A stretch of 64,000 bases of DNA from Streptomyces tardus. Its GTDB lineage: Bacteria > Actinomycetota > Actinomycetes > Streptomycetales > Streptomycetaceae. Position numbers and translations under genes: made by a program. Positions within the stretch are counted from its first letter, which is position 1, and every line of letters starts with the position of its first letter. The notes beneath the pieces are model-generated. The model was not told where the DNA came from, ran no database searches, and worked only from the letters and a program-made list of their open reading frames with translations. The stretch is taken from contig NZ_JAELVF020000002.1 in NCBI RefSeq assembly GCF_018101125.2, positions 6,576 to 70,575 on the forward strand, read 5' to 3'. This document shows positions 34,652 through 43,698 of the stretch, piece by piece.

Positions 34652-35104
34652 TCAGCGGTTGGGGCGCAGGGTCCAGACGATGCTCATCTGCCCGGTCACG
34701 GCGCCGTCCTCGCGGGTGATGTCGATCTCCACGGCGAACTCGGGCCGTTCGCCCTCGTCAAGTTCGGCGACCACCTCGGCGACCGGGCGGCCGAGCTTCG
34801 CGGTCGCGGTCACCGGGCCCATCGCCAGCTTCTGGTAGCTGATCTCGGCCCGCACGGCGAGCGGCACGGCCCGGCCGAGCTGGTCGGCGAAGGCGCTCAT
34901 CACGATCGCGCCGCTCGCCGATTCCGCGAGGGTGAACATGGCGCCGGCGTGCGGTCCGCCCACGTGGTTGTGGTAGGCGCTCTGGTCGGGCATCCGCACC
35001 ACGGCGCGGTCCGCACCGGTCTCGAGGAACTCGAGGTTGAGGGTGGCGGTCATGGGGACCGAGGCCAGCATCAGGTCGCCGATCGACGGCGCGTTCTCAG
35101 ACAT
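34652..35104 (-). CDS. Hotdog-fold thioesterase (DUF4442/PaaI-like)
   Basis: A 150-residue hotdog-fold protein. Seen: the central helix region YHNHVGGPHAGAMFTLAESASGAIVM, typical of PaaI/DUF4442 acyl-CoA thioesterases, and strands VPLAVRAEISYQKLAMGPVTATAKL and PEFAVEIDITREDG. Such enzymes hydrolyse acyl-CoA thioesters. It stands alone between the convergent carbonic-anhydrase-like gene and a spermidine-synthase-like gene. Substrate unknown. Confidence 0.83.
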   Translation of the reverse strand: MSENAPSIGDLMLASVPMTATLNLEFLETGADRAVVRMPDQSAYHNHVGGPHAGAMFTLAESASGAIVMSAFADQLGRAVPLAVRAEISYQKLAMGPVTATAKLGRPVAEVVAELDEGERPEFAVEIDITREDGAVTGQMSIVWTLRPNR

Positions 35105-35268
35105 GACCCCGACATTACCAGCCGGTAGCTTCGGGGCCGACGGACTCCCGGACGAGCCCCGCGCACCCTCTCCTCCCCGCCACGCCGCAACCCGGCGCCC
35201 GTTCGCGGCGCGCCGGACCACGCACCCGCACCGCGGCACCCGACCCGCAGCACTGGCACTGCGGCAGC

Positions 35269-36105
35269 TCAGCCCACCGTGAAAGCGCCGCTCGGCGGCT
35301 CCGGCGAGCGGGCGGGTGCCTCGTCCTCGCGCACCGACTCGGCACCCCGCATCAGCGCCCGCAGCGCGTCCCCGTGCACCACCCGTGCGGGGAAGGCGTC
35401 CGCCGCCGTACTGCGGGCGAGCCCGGCCAGCGGCAACTCCCGCCGGGACGCCAGCAGTACGGCGTTCCCGTACCGCCGGCCGCGCAGTACCGAGGGCTCG
35501 GCGATCACCGCCAGCTGGTCGAACTCGGTGGCGAAGGTGGCCAGTTGGGAGCCGAGGAAGGAGAACGGAGCGGCGTCGGCCAGGTTCGCGGCGTACACAC
35601 CGTCCGGCCGGAGCACCCGTGCGGCGGCCCGGACCCAGGGCAGCGTCGTGAGACTTCCGGGCACTCGCGCGCCGCTGAAGACATCCGCCACCAGCAGGTC
35701 CACCGAGGCCGCGGCCGTCCGCCCGACGGCCTCGCGCGCGTCGGCCACCGTGACGTCCACCCCGCACCCCGCGGGCAGCGGCAGTTCTTCGGCGACCAGT
35801 GCGCTCAGCCCCGCGTCCGCCTCCACCACGGTCTGCCGCACACCGGGCCGGGCCCGGGCCGCGTAACGGGCGAGCGTCATCGCCCCGCCGCCCAGATGCA
35901 GCAGATCCAGCGGGTCGCCGGGGAGTTGGTCCAGTACGTGCGCGAGCCTGCGCACGTACTCGAACTCCAGATGCGACGGGTCGTCGAGATCGACGTAGGA
36001 CTGGGGCGCGCCGTCTACGGTCAGCAGCCACGCGCGCGGGCGGTCGACGTCCGGGAGCAGCTTGGCGACACCCAGGTCGACGGTCCGGGTGAGAGGGATT
36101 CGCAT
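35269..36105 (-). CDS. Spermidine-synthase-like protein
   Basis: A 278-residue class I Rossmann methyltransferase-fold protein of the spermidine/spermine synthase group. Seen: SYVDLDDPSHLEFEYVRRLAHVLD, LLHLGGGAMTLARYAARARPG (nucleotide loop), TVVEADAGLSAL, VTVADAREAVG and VDLLVADVFSGARVP. Actinomycete proteins of this type rarely conserve the polyamine pocket, so true spermidine synthase activity is doubtful. GGGGAG lies just before the ATG at 36105; an earlier in-frame start at 36174 is less likely. It is divergent from the TVP38-like gene. Confidence 0.83.
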   Translation of the reverse strand: MRIPLTRTVDLGVAKLLPDVDRPRAWLLTVDGAPQSYVDLDDPSHLEFEYVRRLAHVLDQLPGDPLDLLHLGGGAMTLARYAARARPGVRQTVVEADAGLSALVAEELPLPAGCGVDVTVADAREAVGRTAAASVDLLVADVFSGARVPGSLTTLPWVRAAARVLRPDGVYAANLADAAPFSFLGSQLATFATEFDQLAVIAEPSVLRGRRYGNAVLLASRRELPLAGLARSTAADAFPARVVHGDALRALMRGAESVREDEAPARSPEPPSGAFTVG

Positions 36106-36218
36106 GTCCACTCCCCCATTGTCGACCGCCGGTCCCGGCAGCCCGACCGGGGGCGCGGATCCCGTCTGCGCCACGCTCCGTCCACCGCTGCGTCACCTTG
36201 GTCAGCTACCCTCCACCG

Positions 36219-36965
36219 GTGCACGACCCTCCCTCTTCCGTTGCCGAAAATCCGGCCCCGCCCGCCGAACCGCCGCCCGCACGCGGTCGGCTCACTCCGC
36301 GCGTCCGCCTGGCGCTGCTGGGAGCGCTGCTCGCGGCAGCGGCACTGGCCGCGGCCGTGCTCGAACCGCAGCAGCTGCTCACCGCCGAGCGGTGGCAGGG
36401 CGCGGGAGCCGCCGAGGCGCTGCTGTTCACCTGCCTCTACGGGGCCGCCACGGCGGCCTTTGTGCCGCGCCCCTTGATGGGACTGGTGGCGGGAGCCGTG
36501 TTCGGCATTTCGGTGGGCGTGGCGGTCGCGCTCGGCGGAACAGTGCTCGGGGCCGCCCTGTGCCTGGTGGTGGGCCGCGGGCTCGGGCAACGCGCGGTGC
36601 GCCCCTTCATCGAACGGGCCGACTGGCTGCGCACGAGCGACCGCTACCTGGAGCGGCACGGTTTCCGTACGATCCTCGCGCTGCGACTGCTGCCCGGAAT
36701 CCCGTTCGCACCGTCGAACTACGTCGTGGCCCTCTCCCGGCTGCCCTGGCCGGTCTACCTCGCGGCCAGCGCGCTGGGCAGTCTGCCGCAGATCCTGCTG
36801 TACGCCTGGGCGGGGGACCGCGCGACCGACCCGCTCAGCACGGGCCAGCTCGCACTCGCGGGCATCGCCATGGTCGCCGCGCTGGGCATCGCCCCGCTCG
36901 TCCGACGCCGCGTCAGCAGGGCACTCGCCGCACACCGGGTACCGGAGCACGGTGCCGAGCACTGA
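36219..36965 (+). CDS. TVP38/TMEM64 family membrane protein
   Basis: A protein of about 248 residues. A polar Pro-rich N-terminus is followed by five or six helices including RLALLGALLAAAALAAAVL, LMGLVAGAVFGISVGVAVALGG, the VTT-domain signature ILALRLLPGIPFAPSNYVVALSRLPW, and a final helix. Relatives (DedA/TVP38) are involved in membrane lipid scrambling or polyprenyl phosphate recycling. uppP, which regenerates undecaprenyl phosphate, lies 84 bases downstream on the same strand, which supports a shared role in lipid-carrier recycling (inference). The GTG at 36219 was chosen; TTG 36198 is possible. Confidence 0.82.
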   Translation: MHDPPSSVAENPAPPAEPPPARGRLTPRVRLALLGALLAAAALAAAVLEPQQLLTAERWQGAGAAEALLFTCLYGAATAAFVPRPLMGLVAGAVFGISVGVAVALGGTVLGAALCLVVGRGLGQRAVRPFIERADWLRTSDRYLERHGFRTILALRLLPGIPFAPSNYVVALSRLPWPVYLAASALGSLPQILLYAWAGDRATDPLSTGQLALAGIAMVAALGIAPLVRRRVSRALAAHRVPEHGAEH

Positions 36966-37049
36966 GCCGGCCGCCGCGCGCAGAGCGGCACACGCCCCCA
37001 CGTTCCGTCCGTTGTCAGTCCACGACCACAGGGGCGAGCAGACTCCGCC

Positions 37050-37940
37050 ATGACCTGGTTCCAATCCCTCATCCTCGGACTCGTCCAGGGACTCACCGAG
37101 TTCCTCCCGGTCTCCTCCAGCGCCCACGTACGCCTGACCGCGGTGGTCGCCGGGTGGCCCGACCCGGGCGCCGCCTTCACCGCGGTCGCCCAGATCGGCA
37201 CCGAGATCGCGATCGTCATCTACTTCCGCAAGGACATCGCCCGCATCCTGGTGGCCTGGCTGCGCTCGATCACCGACAGATCCGCACGCGGCAATCAGGA
37301 CGCACGCATCGGCTGGCTGGTGATCCTCGGATCGATCCCGATCGCGGTCCTGGGCGTGACCTTCAAGGACCACATCGAGGGCCCCTTCCGCGATCTGCGG
37401 CTCATCGCGCTCAGCTTCATCGTGCTCGGCATCGCCCTCGGCGTGGCTGACCACCTCGCCACTCGCGCGGAGCGCGGCGGGCGCCACCGGTCGGTCAGGC
37501 CGCGCAAGAACCTCGACCAACTCACCGTCCGCGACGGCCTCCTGTATGGCGCCTGGCAGGCACTCGCCCTGGTGCCGGGCGTCTCCCGGTCAGGGGCCAC
37601 CATCACCGGCGGTCTCTTCCTCGGCTACAACCGCGCGGCGGCGGCCCGTTACTCTTTCCTGCTCGCGATTCCGGCGGTGCTGGGCTCGGGCGCGTACGAG
37701 CTCCGGGAGATCGGCGGCGAGGGCGCCCAGGTGGCCTGGGGCCCGACGATCCTCGCCACGGTGGTGGGCGGCCTCGTGGGGTACGCGGTCATCGCCTGGT
37801 TCATGAACTGGGTCGCCACCCGCAGCTTCATGCCCTTCGTCTGGTACCGGATCGTGGTCGGCCTCGCGCTGCTGGTGCTGGTCGGCCTCGGGGTGCTGGA
37901 CCCGCTGGCCGGAGCGGGACACCTGGACGAGGCCGACTGA
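37050..37940 (+). CDS. uppP: Undecaprenyl-diphosphatase
   Basis: A 296-residue polytopic membrane phosphatase (UppP/BacA) that converts undecaprenyl diphosphate to the monophosphate carrier and gives bacitracin resistance. Seen: the N-terminal LVQGLTEFLPVSSSAHVRL with the conserved Glu and Ser-rich loop, and the second active-site motif ALVPGVSRSGATITGGLFLGYNR. About eight helices are predicted. It follows the TVP38-like gene closely and ends in a strong terminator. Confidence 0.96.
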   Translation: MTWFQSLILGLVQGLTEFLPVSSSAHVRLTAVVAGWPDPGAAFTAVAQIGTEIAIVIYFRKDIARILVAWLRSITDRSARGNQDARIGWLVILGSIPIAVLGVTFKDHIEGPFRDLRLIALSFIVLGIALGVADHLATRAERGGRHRSVRPRKNLDQLTVRDGLLYGAWQALALVPGVSRSGATITGGLFLGYNRAAAARYSFLLAIPAVLGSGAYELREIGGEGAQVAWGPTILATVVGGLVGYAVIAWFMNWVATRSFMPFVWYRIVVGLALLVLVGLGVLDPLAGAGHLDEAD

Positions 37941-37962
37941 CACCGCGGGCGGCACGCTGCGA

Positions 37963-38006
37963 CGCCGGGGCGGCACGGACACCGAAAGGTCCGAGCCGCC
38001 CCGGCG
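37963..38006 (+). terminator. Hairpin terminator of uppP
   Basis: A 12-base perfect outer stem (37963-37974 with 37995-38006) continues, after one mismatch, into a 5-base inner stem, and closes on an 8-base loop (37981-37988). It starts 23 bases after the uppP stop. Confidence 0.8.
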
Positions 38007-38011
38007 CAGGT

Positions 38012-38349
38012 GTGCAGACGGCGTTCGAGGAGTCGGCGCCCTGGTGCACGATGCGCGTCGACGTCTGCGAACCACCCCTCCGCCCGGTGCTCGCCACGGT
38101 GGGCGAGGAGGGCGAGGACTGGCTCATGGGGGTGGAGCTCTCCGAGACCGACGGCACCACCGAACTGCGGCTCGTCCACCACCTGTCGACCACCGACGCG
38201 GTGGACTTTGCGGGGCCGGGCCGGGAGTACTGCCTCGACATGCGTACTGCCTCGACATGCTCACCGCTTCCCGAGACGGCGCGTCCCAGCCGTCCTTCGA
38301 CGACTGCCTCTCCTCCCGGCAGGCGTCCTACCGCGCCCTGCGCGCCTGA
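38012..38349 (+). pseudogene. SRPBCC/AHSA1-like gene remnant, frameshifted
   Basis: The plus strand encodes the C-terminal two-thirds of a START-like SRPBCC (Hsp90-ATPase-activator-like) protein: EDWLMGVELSETDGTTELRLVHHLS, then GPGREYCLDM. The frame then breaks at a 17-base tandem duplication (38227-38260) and the family ending TASRDGASQPSFDDCLSSRQASYRALRA continues in another frame to 38349. Removing one copy restores a single frame. The N-terminal third of the usual domain is also missing, since the uppP terminator lies immediately before. No start or ribosome site remains. The family match is from motif memory, so moderately sure. Confidence 0.65.
38227..38260 (+). repeat. 17-base tandem duplication causing frameshift
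   Basis: Two adjacent exact copies of a 17-base unit (38227-38243 and 38244-38260, beginning GTACTGCCTC) duplicate the codons for YCLDM and shift the reading frame by +2. The duplication looks recent because the copies are identical. Confidence 0.9.
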
Positions 38350-38380
38350 GGACCCGTCCGGCCGCAGCGGCGCGGCAGCG

Positions 38381-39295
38381 TCAGGAGGCGTCCAGCAGCA
38401 CGCTGGTGACGATCTGCTCGCACAGCCGATGCGTTTCCAGCGCCTCGGCCGCGTTGCCCGGGCCGCCCCGGCGCACCTCGTCCAGGAACGCCAGAACGCA
38501 CTGCTCGATGCCCCGTTGACGGGCCACCGGCTCCCAGTCGCCGCGACGGCGCACGCTGGGCTGCCCCTTGTGGTCGACGATCTCCGCGAGGTTGCGGACC
38601 TCGCGCTTGGTGTCCTGACCGGAGACCTCGAGAACCTCCTCGGCGGAACCGGAGAGCCGGTTCATGATGCCGAGCGCGGTGAAGCCTTCGCCGGAGAGCT
38701 GGAGGACCACGTGGTGCAGCAGCCCGTCGACCTGCCGAGCGCGAACGTCCACCTGGTCGTGGGCGCCGGGCGCCAGGAAGAGCAGCGTGTCCACGACGTG
38801 GATGAAGTCGTCGAAGACCATGGTGCGAGGGTCCTCGGGCAGCGAGACCCGGTGCTTCTGGAGCACGATCAGATCCCGCGCGTGGTCCAGGCACTGCACG
38901 TAGCCGGGGGCGTGGCGCCGGTTGAAGCCGACGGTGAGCGGCAGCGAGCGGCTCTGCGCGAACCGCACCAGACGCTCGGACTCGGCGAGCGAGTAGGCCA
39001 GCGGCTTGTCGACGAAGGTCGGGACCCCGGCCTCCAGGAGCCCGGTCACCAGCTCGGGGTGCGCCTCGGTGGAGGCGTGCACGAAGGCTGCGTCCAGACC
39101 TGACTCCAACAGTGAGTCGAGGTCGGCGTGGCGGTGCTCCCGCGGGACCCGGTAGGTCTCACCGACCTCCCGCAGGACAGCCGGTGTGCGGGTGAACAAC
39201 CGCGGTTCCAGGCCGGGTTGAGTGGTGAGCACCGGCAGGTATGCCTTGCGTGCGATGTCCCCGAGTCCGATCACGCCGATTCTCAACTGCCGCAC
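38381..39295 (-). CDS. Gfo/Idh/MocA family oxidoreductase
   Basis: A 304-residue NAD(P)-dependent sugar-type dehydrogenase. N-terminal Rossmann motif IGVIGLGDIARKAYLPVL, VHASTEAHPELVTGLLEAG, and FVDKPLAYSLAESERLV with the conserved Lys-Pro. The C-terminal domain carries TVGFNRRHAPGY and HVVDTLLFL. The GTG at 39295 (VRQLRIGVIG) starts directly before the Rossmann fold; the upstream in-frame extension has His/Thr-rich repeats made of TGG-rich sequence and is unlikely. Substrate unknown. Confidence 0.87.
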   Translation of the reverse strand: MRQLRIGVIGLGDIARKAYLPVLTTQPGLEPRLFTRTPAVLREVGETYRVPREHRHADLDSLLESGLDAAFVHASTEAHPELVTGLLEAGVPTFVDKPLAYSLAESERLVRFAQSRSLPLTVGFNRRHAPGYVQCLDHARDLIVLQKHRVSLPEDPRTMVFDDFIHVVDTLLFLAPGAHDQVDVRARQVDGLLHHVVLQLSGEGFTALGIMNRLSGSAEEVLEVSGQDTKREVRNLAEIVDHKGQPSVRRRGDWEPVARQRGIEQCVLAFLDEVRRGGPGNAAEALETHRLCEQIVTSVLLDAS

Positions 39296-39531
39296 CTCGC
39301 TGCTTGATTGTGGTTGTTCATGGCTGTTCGTGGACGTGCGTGGCGCTCTGTGGACGTGGGTGGCGCTGGTGTCCGGGGCACGGGTTCCGCCCACGGTCCG
39401 ACGCGGCCTGGCCGCAGGTCACGCCGGTCCGACGCCGTCGTGCCCGGTGCGGCCCCGGTGGGTGCCGGGCCGCGCTCCGGCAGGATACGTCGTCGCCGCG
39501 GTCCTCGAAGGAGCCTGCGACACCGGGCACT

Positions 39532-40071
39532 TCAGCCCTGCGTCGTGCCACCGGCTTCGAGGGTCCGCTCCAACCGGTCGGCGTCGGCCCGCAGATCGGC
39601 GGCGTACCGGTCAGTGCGCAGCGCGCGCAGAGCGGAGCGGGTGCGGACGATCTCCCGCCGGGCGGCGGCCGTCTCGCCCAGGCGGGCGTACGCGCCGGCG
39701 AGGCTCAGATGCAGACGGGGGTAGAAGGACCGCACCTCGCGCAACTCCCGCTGGGCCACGGCCCGGTGCTCCGGGGCCGGGGCCGCGCCGGGACGGCCTG
39801 TGGTGCCTTCGCCGTCGGCGGTGGCACCGAGGGTGTCCGCCTCGGCGAGCGCCCGCAGGTCCCAGACGAGGCCGACGTCCGGCTCGTCCTGGGTCTGGGC
39901 GAGGTAGTGCGCGACGGTGGAGCGCTGCAGCGCGGAGGAGCCGGCGTACAGCTCCGTCCACAGCTCGGCCAGCCGGCGGCGCGCCTCCTCGCGGTCGCCG
40001 CCGTGATGCAGGATCACCGCCTGCCCGATGCGGGTGCGCACCGCCTCCGCCGACTCGCGTCGCTCACCCAT
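39532..40071 (-). CDS. Hypothetical helical protein, TPR-like
   Basis: A 179-residue, mostly helical protein with Ala/Arg/Glu-rich repeats. GGDREEARRRLAELWTELYAG and LHLSLAGAYARLGETAAARREIVRTRSALRAL look like tetratricopeptide-type helical pairs. No catalytic motif, signal or membrane segment. GGGAGG lies 5 bases before the ATG. Proteins like this (often called tetratricopeptide proteins) are common in Streptomyces with no assigned function. It stands upstream of the oxidoreductase on the same strand, 236 bases away. Confidence 0.7.
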   Translation of the reverse strand: MGERRESAEAVRTRIGQAVILHHGGDREEARRRLAELWTELYAGSSALQRSTVAHYLAQTQDEPDVGLVWDLRALAEADTLGATADGEGTTGRPGAAPAPEHRAVAQRELREVRSFYPRLHLSLAGAYARLGETAAARREIVRTRSALRALRTDRYAADLRADADRLERTLEAGGTTQG

Positions 40072-40240
40072 GGAACCTCCCGCATCGCCCGGCCGCCGTG
40101 CCCGGCCCCGACGCTAACGCCGCCCCCGCCCGATCCCCTTCAGGCGCTCCCTACCGGCGGGTGGAGCCGGCGGCATGCCGGCGCCGGCCGGCGCAGCGGC
40201 CGAACCGCCGCCCGCATGCCGCCGTACACCACGCGGGGGT

Positions 40241-40921
40241 TCAGCCGCCGAGCTGCGGGAGGCGCCAGTCGATGGCCGCGTGACCCTGCTGTTCCACGGC
40301 CTCGTCGATCTGGGTGAACGGCTTGGACCCGAAGAAACGCCGGGCGGAGAGCGGCGAGGGGTGGGCGCCCTCCACCACGGTGTGCCGCTCCCGGTCGATC
40401 AGGGGCAGCTTCTTCTTGGCGTAGTTGCCCCAGAGCACGAAGACGGCCGGGTCCGGCCGCTGCGAGACCGCGCGGATCACCGCGTCGGTGAACTTCTCCC
40501 ACCCCTTGTTCTTGTGGGAGTTGGCCTCTCCCGCGCGCACCGTCAGCACGGCGTTGAGCAGCAGCACGCCCTGCTCGGCCCAGGGCATCAGATTGCCGTT
40601 GTCCGGAACCGGAAGGCCGAGCTCGTCCTGCATCTCCTTGAAGATGTTCCGCAGGGAGGGCGGGGTCCGCACACCGGGACGCACCGAGAAGCACAGGCCA
40701 TGCCCCTGGCCCTCGCCGTGGTACGGATCCTGGCCCAGTACGAGCACCCTGACGTCCTGGTAGGCGGTGGCCGCCAGCGCGGCGAAGACCTCCTCACGCG
40801 GCGGGAACACCGGCCCGGCGGCCCGCTCCTCCTCGACGAACTCGGTCAGCTCCTTGAAGTAGGGCTTGTCCAGCTCCTCTCCGAGTACGTCCTGCCAGGA
40901 ACCGGGCAGCATGTCGAGCAC
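40241..40921 (-). CDS. ung: Uracil-DNA glycosylase, family 1
   Basis: A 226-residue family-1 uracil-DNA glycosylase that excises uracil from DNA. Seen: the catalytic water-activating motif LVLGQDPYHGEGQGHGLCFSV (Asp), NLMPWAEQGVLLLNAVLTV, VFVLWGNYAKKK, and the DNA-intercalation loop HPSPLSARRFFGS with the conserved His. The GTG at 40921 is supported by GGAGGT at good distance; ATG 40912 is 3 codons inside. Single gene. Confidence 0.96.
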   Translation of the reverse strand: MLDMLPGSWQDVLGEELDKPYFKELTEFVEEERAAGPVFPPREEVFAALAATAYQDVRVLVLGQDPYHGEGQGHGLCFSVRPGVRTPPSLRNIFKEMQDELGLPVPDNGNLMPWAEQGVLLLNAVLTVRAGEANSHKNKGWEKFTDAVIRAVSQRPDPAVFVLWGNYAKKKLPLIDRERHTVVEGAHPSPLSARRFFGSKPFTQIDEAVEQQGHAAIDWRLPQLGG

Positions 40922-41052
40922 GGGAGACCTCCGCTATCGGGTTGGGGGCTGTCCTCGATCCGAGAACCCCTCAGAAAGTACCCGGCACCACTGACATCGC
41001 GCGCCGTACCCGAACAGTCCGGGCCCGACCCCTCCGGGCCCGGCTCCGCCCG

Positions 41053-42642
41053 CTACCAGCTGCCCTTGCGGTGCAGCTCCCATGCGCGCATCAGCGTCGA
41101 GGTGTCGATCGCCCACTCGACGCCCGCGATGTCCTCCTTGGCTGCGACGTACACCCGGCCCTGCCACAGCGGGAGCAGCCGGACGTCCTTCGCGAGGATC
41201 TTCTGAGCCTCCTGGAGGTCCCTGGCAGCGGTGCCCCGGTCGCTCTCCTGCCGCGAGGCGGGCAGGATCCTGCCGGTCAACTCGGCTTCCTCGTACGGGA
41301 TGCCAAGGACGTTGTTCTCGCCGACGAACGGGCCGATGTAGTTGTCCGCGTCCGGGAAGTCGGGGAACCAGCCGCGGCCGAAGACCGGGTACTCGCCCCG
41401 GCGGTGCGCCTTCTGGAAGGACTCCCACTCCTGGCCGCGCACCTTCACCCGGAAGAGCTCGGAGTCGTTCAACTGCCGCTGGATCTCTTCGAATTCGGCC
41501 TTCATCGTGGCGCCGTAGCGGTCGGTGGTGTACCAGAGCGTGAACTCGACGGGCTCGTCGATGCCGGCATCGGTCAGCAGCTTCTCGGCCTTGGCCCGGC
41601 TCGGCGCGCCGAACCTGTCGAAGAAGGCGCTGGTGTGGCCGGTGATGCCGCTGGGGACCATCGAGTACAGCGGCTCGGCGGTGCGCCGGTACACCTTGCG
41701 CACCAGCGCGCCCCGGTCCAGAAGCTGCGCCATCGCCTCGCGGACCGCCGGATCGGAGACCGCCTCGTCCTGCGGGTTGAACGCCAGATAGCGGATCTCG
41801 GTGCCGACGACCTCGTCGAGGCGGATGTCGGAGCCGGCCGTCCCGTCCTTGAGGCTGGTGATCTGGTCGGGCGTCAGACCCCGGTAGACGAGGTCGATCT
41901 TCTCGTCGCGAAGGGCCTTGACCAGTCCGCCGGACTTCTTGAAGTAGTGGATCTCGACCGTGTCGTTCTTCAGCTCCGCGGCGCCCTTGTAGCTGTCGTT
42001 GCGCTCCAGCTGCGCCAGCCTGCCCGGCTCGTACTCGGCCAGCCGGTACGGACCCGAGCCCGTCAGCTCGTTGCCCCGGCGCAGCTGCTTCAGGGGGTAC
42101 TCCGCCGGGTCGACGAGGGAACCGGCGGGCGTGGTGAGGACGAGCGGGAAGGTGGCGTCGGAGCGCTTGAGGTGGAAGATCACGGTGCGGTCGCCGCTGG
42201 TCTCAACCTCGTCGATGCTCTCCAGCAGCGGTGCCGGCCCCTTGGCGGAGTCGATCTGCCGGATGCGGTCGAAGGAGTGCTTGACCGCCTCGGCGTCCAG
42301 GGCGTTGCCCGAACTGAACTTCAGGCCCTCCTGGAGGGTGCAGCGGTAGACCTGGCTCTTGCGGTCGGTGAACTCGCACTTTTCCGCGGCGTCCGCCTCG
42401 GGGGCGCCGCTGGACTTGGGTATGTGCATCAGCGACTGGAAGGTGTTGCGGTAGAGCTCCCAGGAGCCGTCCCAGGCGTCCGCCGGGTCGAGCGAGGAGG
42501 GTTGGCTCGTGGTGCCCACTCTCACCGGCCCCCCGCCTTCGCCGTCCGAGCCGGACAGCGTGCCGCACCCCGCCAGCAGCGCGGCGACCGACATCAGGGA
42601 AACCACCAACACACCTCTGGGACGCCTTGTCCGGCCGACCAC
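41053..42642 (-). CDS. ABC transporter substrate-binding lipoprotein (family 5)
   Basis: A 529-residue extracellular solute-binding protein of the OppA/DppA family. Signal peptide with lipobox LLAGCG near residue 23, then VGTTSQPSSLDPADAWDGSWELYRNTFQSLM, WTL-type family motifs such as LQEGLKFSSGNALDAEAVKHSFDRI, and a C-terminal half with FPDFPDADNYIGPFVGENN. It would bind peptides or similar solutes at the outer membrane face. GAGGAG precedes the GTG at 42642 by 7 bases; a GTG six bases upstream is too close to it. No permease or ATPase genes are adjacent, so it is an orphan receptor. Confidence 0.9.
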   Translation of the reverse strand: MVGRTRRPRGVLVVSLMSVAALLAGCGTLSGSDGEGGGPVRVGTTSQPSSLDPADAWDGSWELYRNTFQSLMHIPKSSGAPEADAAEKCEFTDRKSQVYRCTLQEGLKFSSGNALDAEAVKHSFDRIRQIDSAKGPAPLLESIDEVETSGDRTVIFHLKRSDATFPLVLTTPAGSLVDPAEYPLKQLRRGNELTGSGPYRLAEYEPGRLAQLERNDSYKGAAELKNDTVEIHYFKKSGGLVKALRDEKIDLVYRGLTPDQITSLKDGTAGSDIRLDEVVGTEIRYLAFNPQDEAVSDPAVREAMAQLLDRGALVRKVYRRTAEPLYSMVPSGITGHTSAFFDRFGAPSRAKAEKLLTDAGIDEPVEFTLWYTTDRYGATMKAEFEEIQRQLNDSELFRVKVRGQEWESFQKAHRRGEYPVFGRGWFPDFPDADNYIGPFVGENNVLGIPYEEAELTGRILPASRQESDRGTAARDLQEAQKILAKDVRLLPLWQGRVYVAAKEDIAGVEWAIDTSTLMRAWELHRKGSW

Positions 42643-42904
42643 GTGCACGCTCCTCACATCAACGGGCCACAACTTCGGTACAGCAAGGGGGGGGTGGGGG
42701 GAAGTTGCCGACCGTGGGAGCAGGTCCGGCCGTACGCGGGCGCGGGGACGTTTCGGCAGGTCGGCGAGCCAACAGGAGGTGGGAGCCGTACCGCAGCCCC
42801 ACCCGCGCTGAATCGACTGCTCAACCATCGTGTGTTTGGCGGCCGATGTCCATGCCCGGGACTCCCCGGATAGCGCACCGCGCCCTCCGGGGAGCCCTCG
42901 TGCG

Positions 42905-43660
42905 TCAGGCGACTCCGGCGTTCAGGAAGAGCCCGCCGTCGATGACGAGTGTCTGACCGGTGATCCAGCCCGAGTCCTCGGAGGTCAGGAAGGCCACCGC
43001 GCCGCCGATGTCCTGCGGCACCCCGAGGCGCCCGAGCGGGTAGCCGTTCTGCGCCTCCTCCTCGCGGCCCTCGTACAGCGCCGCCGCGAACTTGGTCTTC
43101 ACGACCGCGGGGGCGATCGCGTTGACCCGCACCCCGGGTGCCATCTCGTGGGCGAGCTGCAGCGTGAGGTTGATCATCGCCGCCTTGCTGATGCCGTACG
43201 GGCCGACGAAGGGCGAGGCCGAAATCCCCGCGACCGAGGCGACGTTGACGATCGTGCCGCCGTTGTCGCGCTGCCAGGCGGCCCACGTCTTCTGGGCGAA
43301 GCCGAGGGCGGAGATCACGTTGGTCTCGAAGACCTTCCGGGCCACCCCGAGGTCGGCGTCGGCGATAGGGCCGAACACCGGGTTCGTGCCGGCGTTGTTG
43401 ACCAGGTGGTCCACACGGCCGTACTCGGAGATCACGTGCTCGACCGCACGTGCCTGGTGCTCCTCGTCGTGGGCCTTGCCCGCGACGTACGTGGCACGGT
43501 CGGCGCCGAGTTCGGCAACGGCCTCCTTCAGCGGTTCCTCGTTGCGCCCCGTCAGGCACACCCGGTCCCCGCGGGCCACCAGGGCCCGTGCGATGCCGTA
43601 GCCGATACCCCGGCTGGCGCCGGTGACCAGTGCGACCCTGCCGCTGTCCTTGCTGCTCAT
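42905..43660 (-). CDS. Short-chain dehydrogenase/reductase
   Basis: A 251-residue classical SDR. Seen: VTGASRGIGYG, HLVNNAG, the catalytic Ser in VNVASVAGIS, YGISKAA with Tyr/Lys, and ITGQTLVIDGGLFLNAG at the C-terminus. FabG-like. It lies 38 bases downstream of a second SDR on the same strand, so the two probably form an operon of 3-oxoacyl/hydroxyacyl reductases. Substrate unknown. Confidence 0.88.
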   Translation of the reverse strand: MSSKDSGRVALVTGASRGIGYGIARALVARGDRVCLTGRNEEPLKEAVAELGADRATYVAGKAHDEEHQARAVEHVISEYGRVDHLVNNAGTNPVFGPIADADLGVARKVFETNVISALGFAQKTWAAWQRDNGGTIVNVASVAGISASPFVGPYGISKAAMINLTLQLAHEMAPGVRVNAIAPAVVKTKFAAALYEGREEEAQNGYPLGRLGVPQDIGGAVAFLTSEDSGWITGQTLVIDGGLFLNAGVA

Positions 43661-43698
43661 GCTCTGTCCGTTCTCCTCGTGCTCGTCGGGCGCCCTGG

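Noticed and set aside
42685..42708. Run of G residues upstream of the peptide-binding lipoprotein gene
   Set aside because: A G-rich run is easily miscounted in sequencing, lies outside any gene and shows no symmetry.
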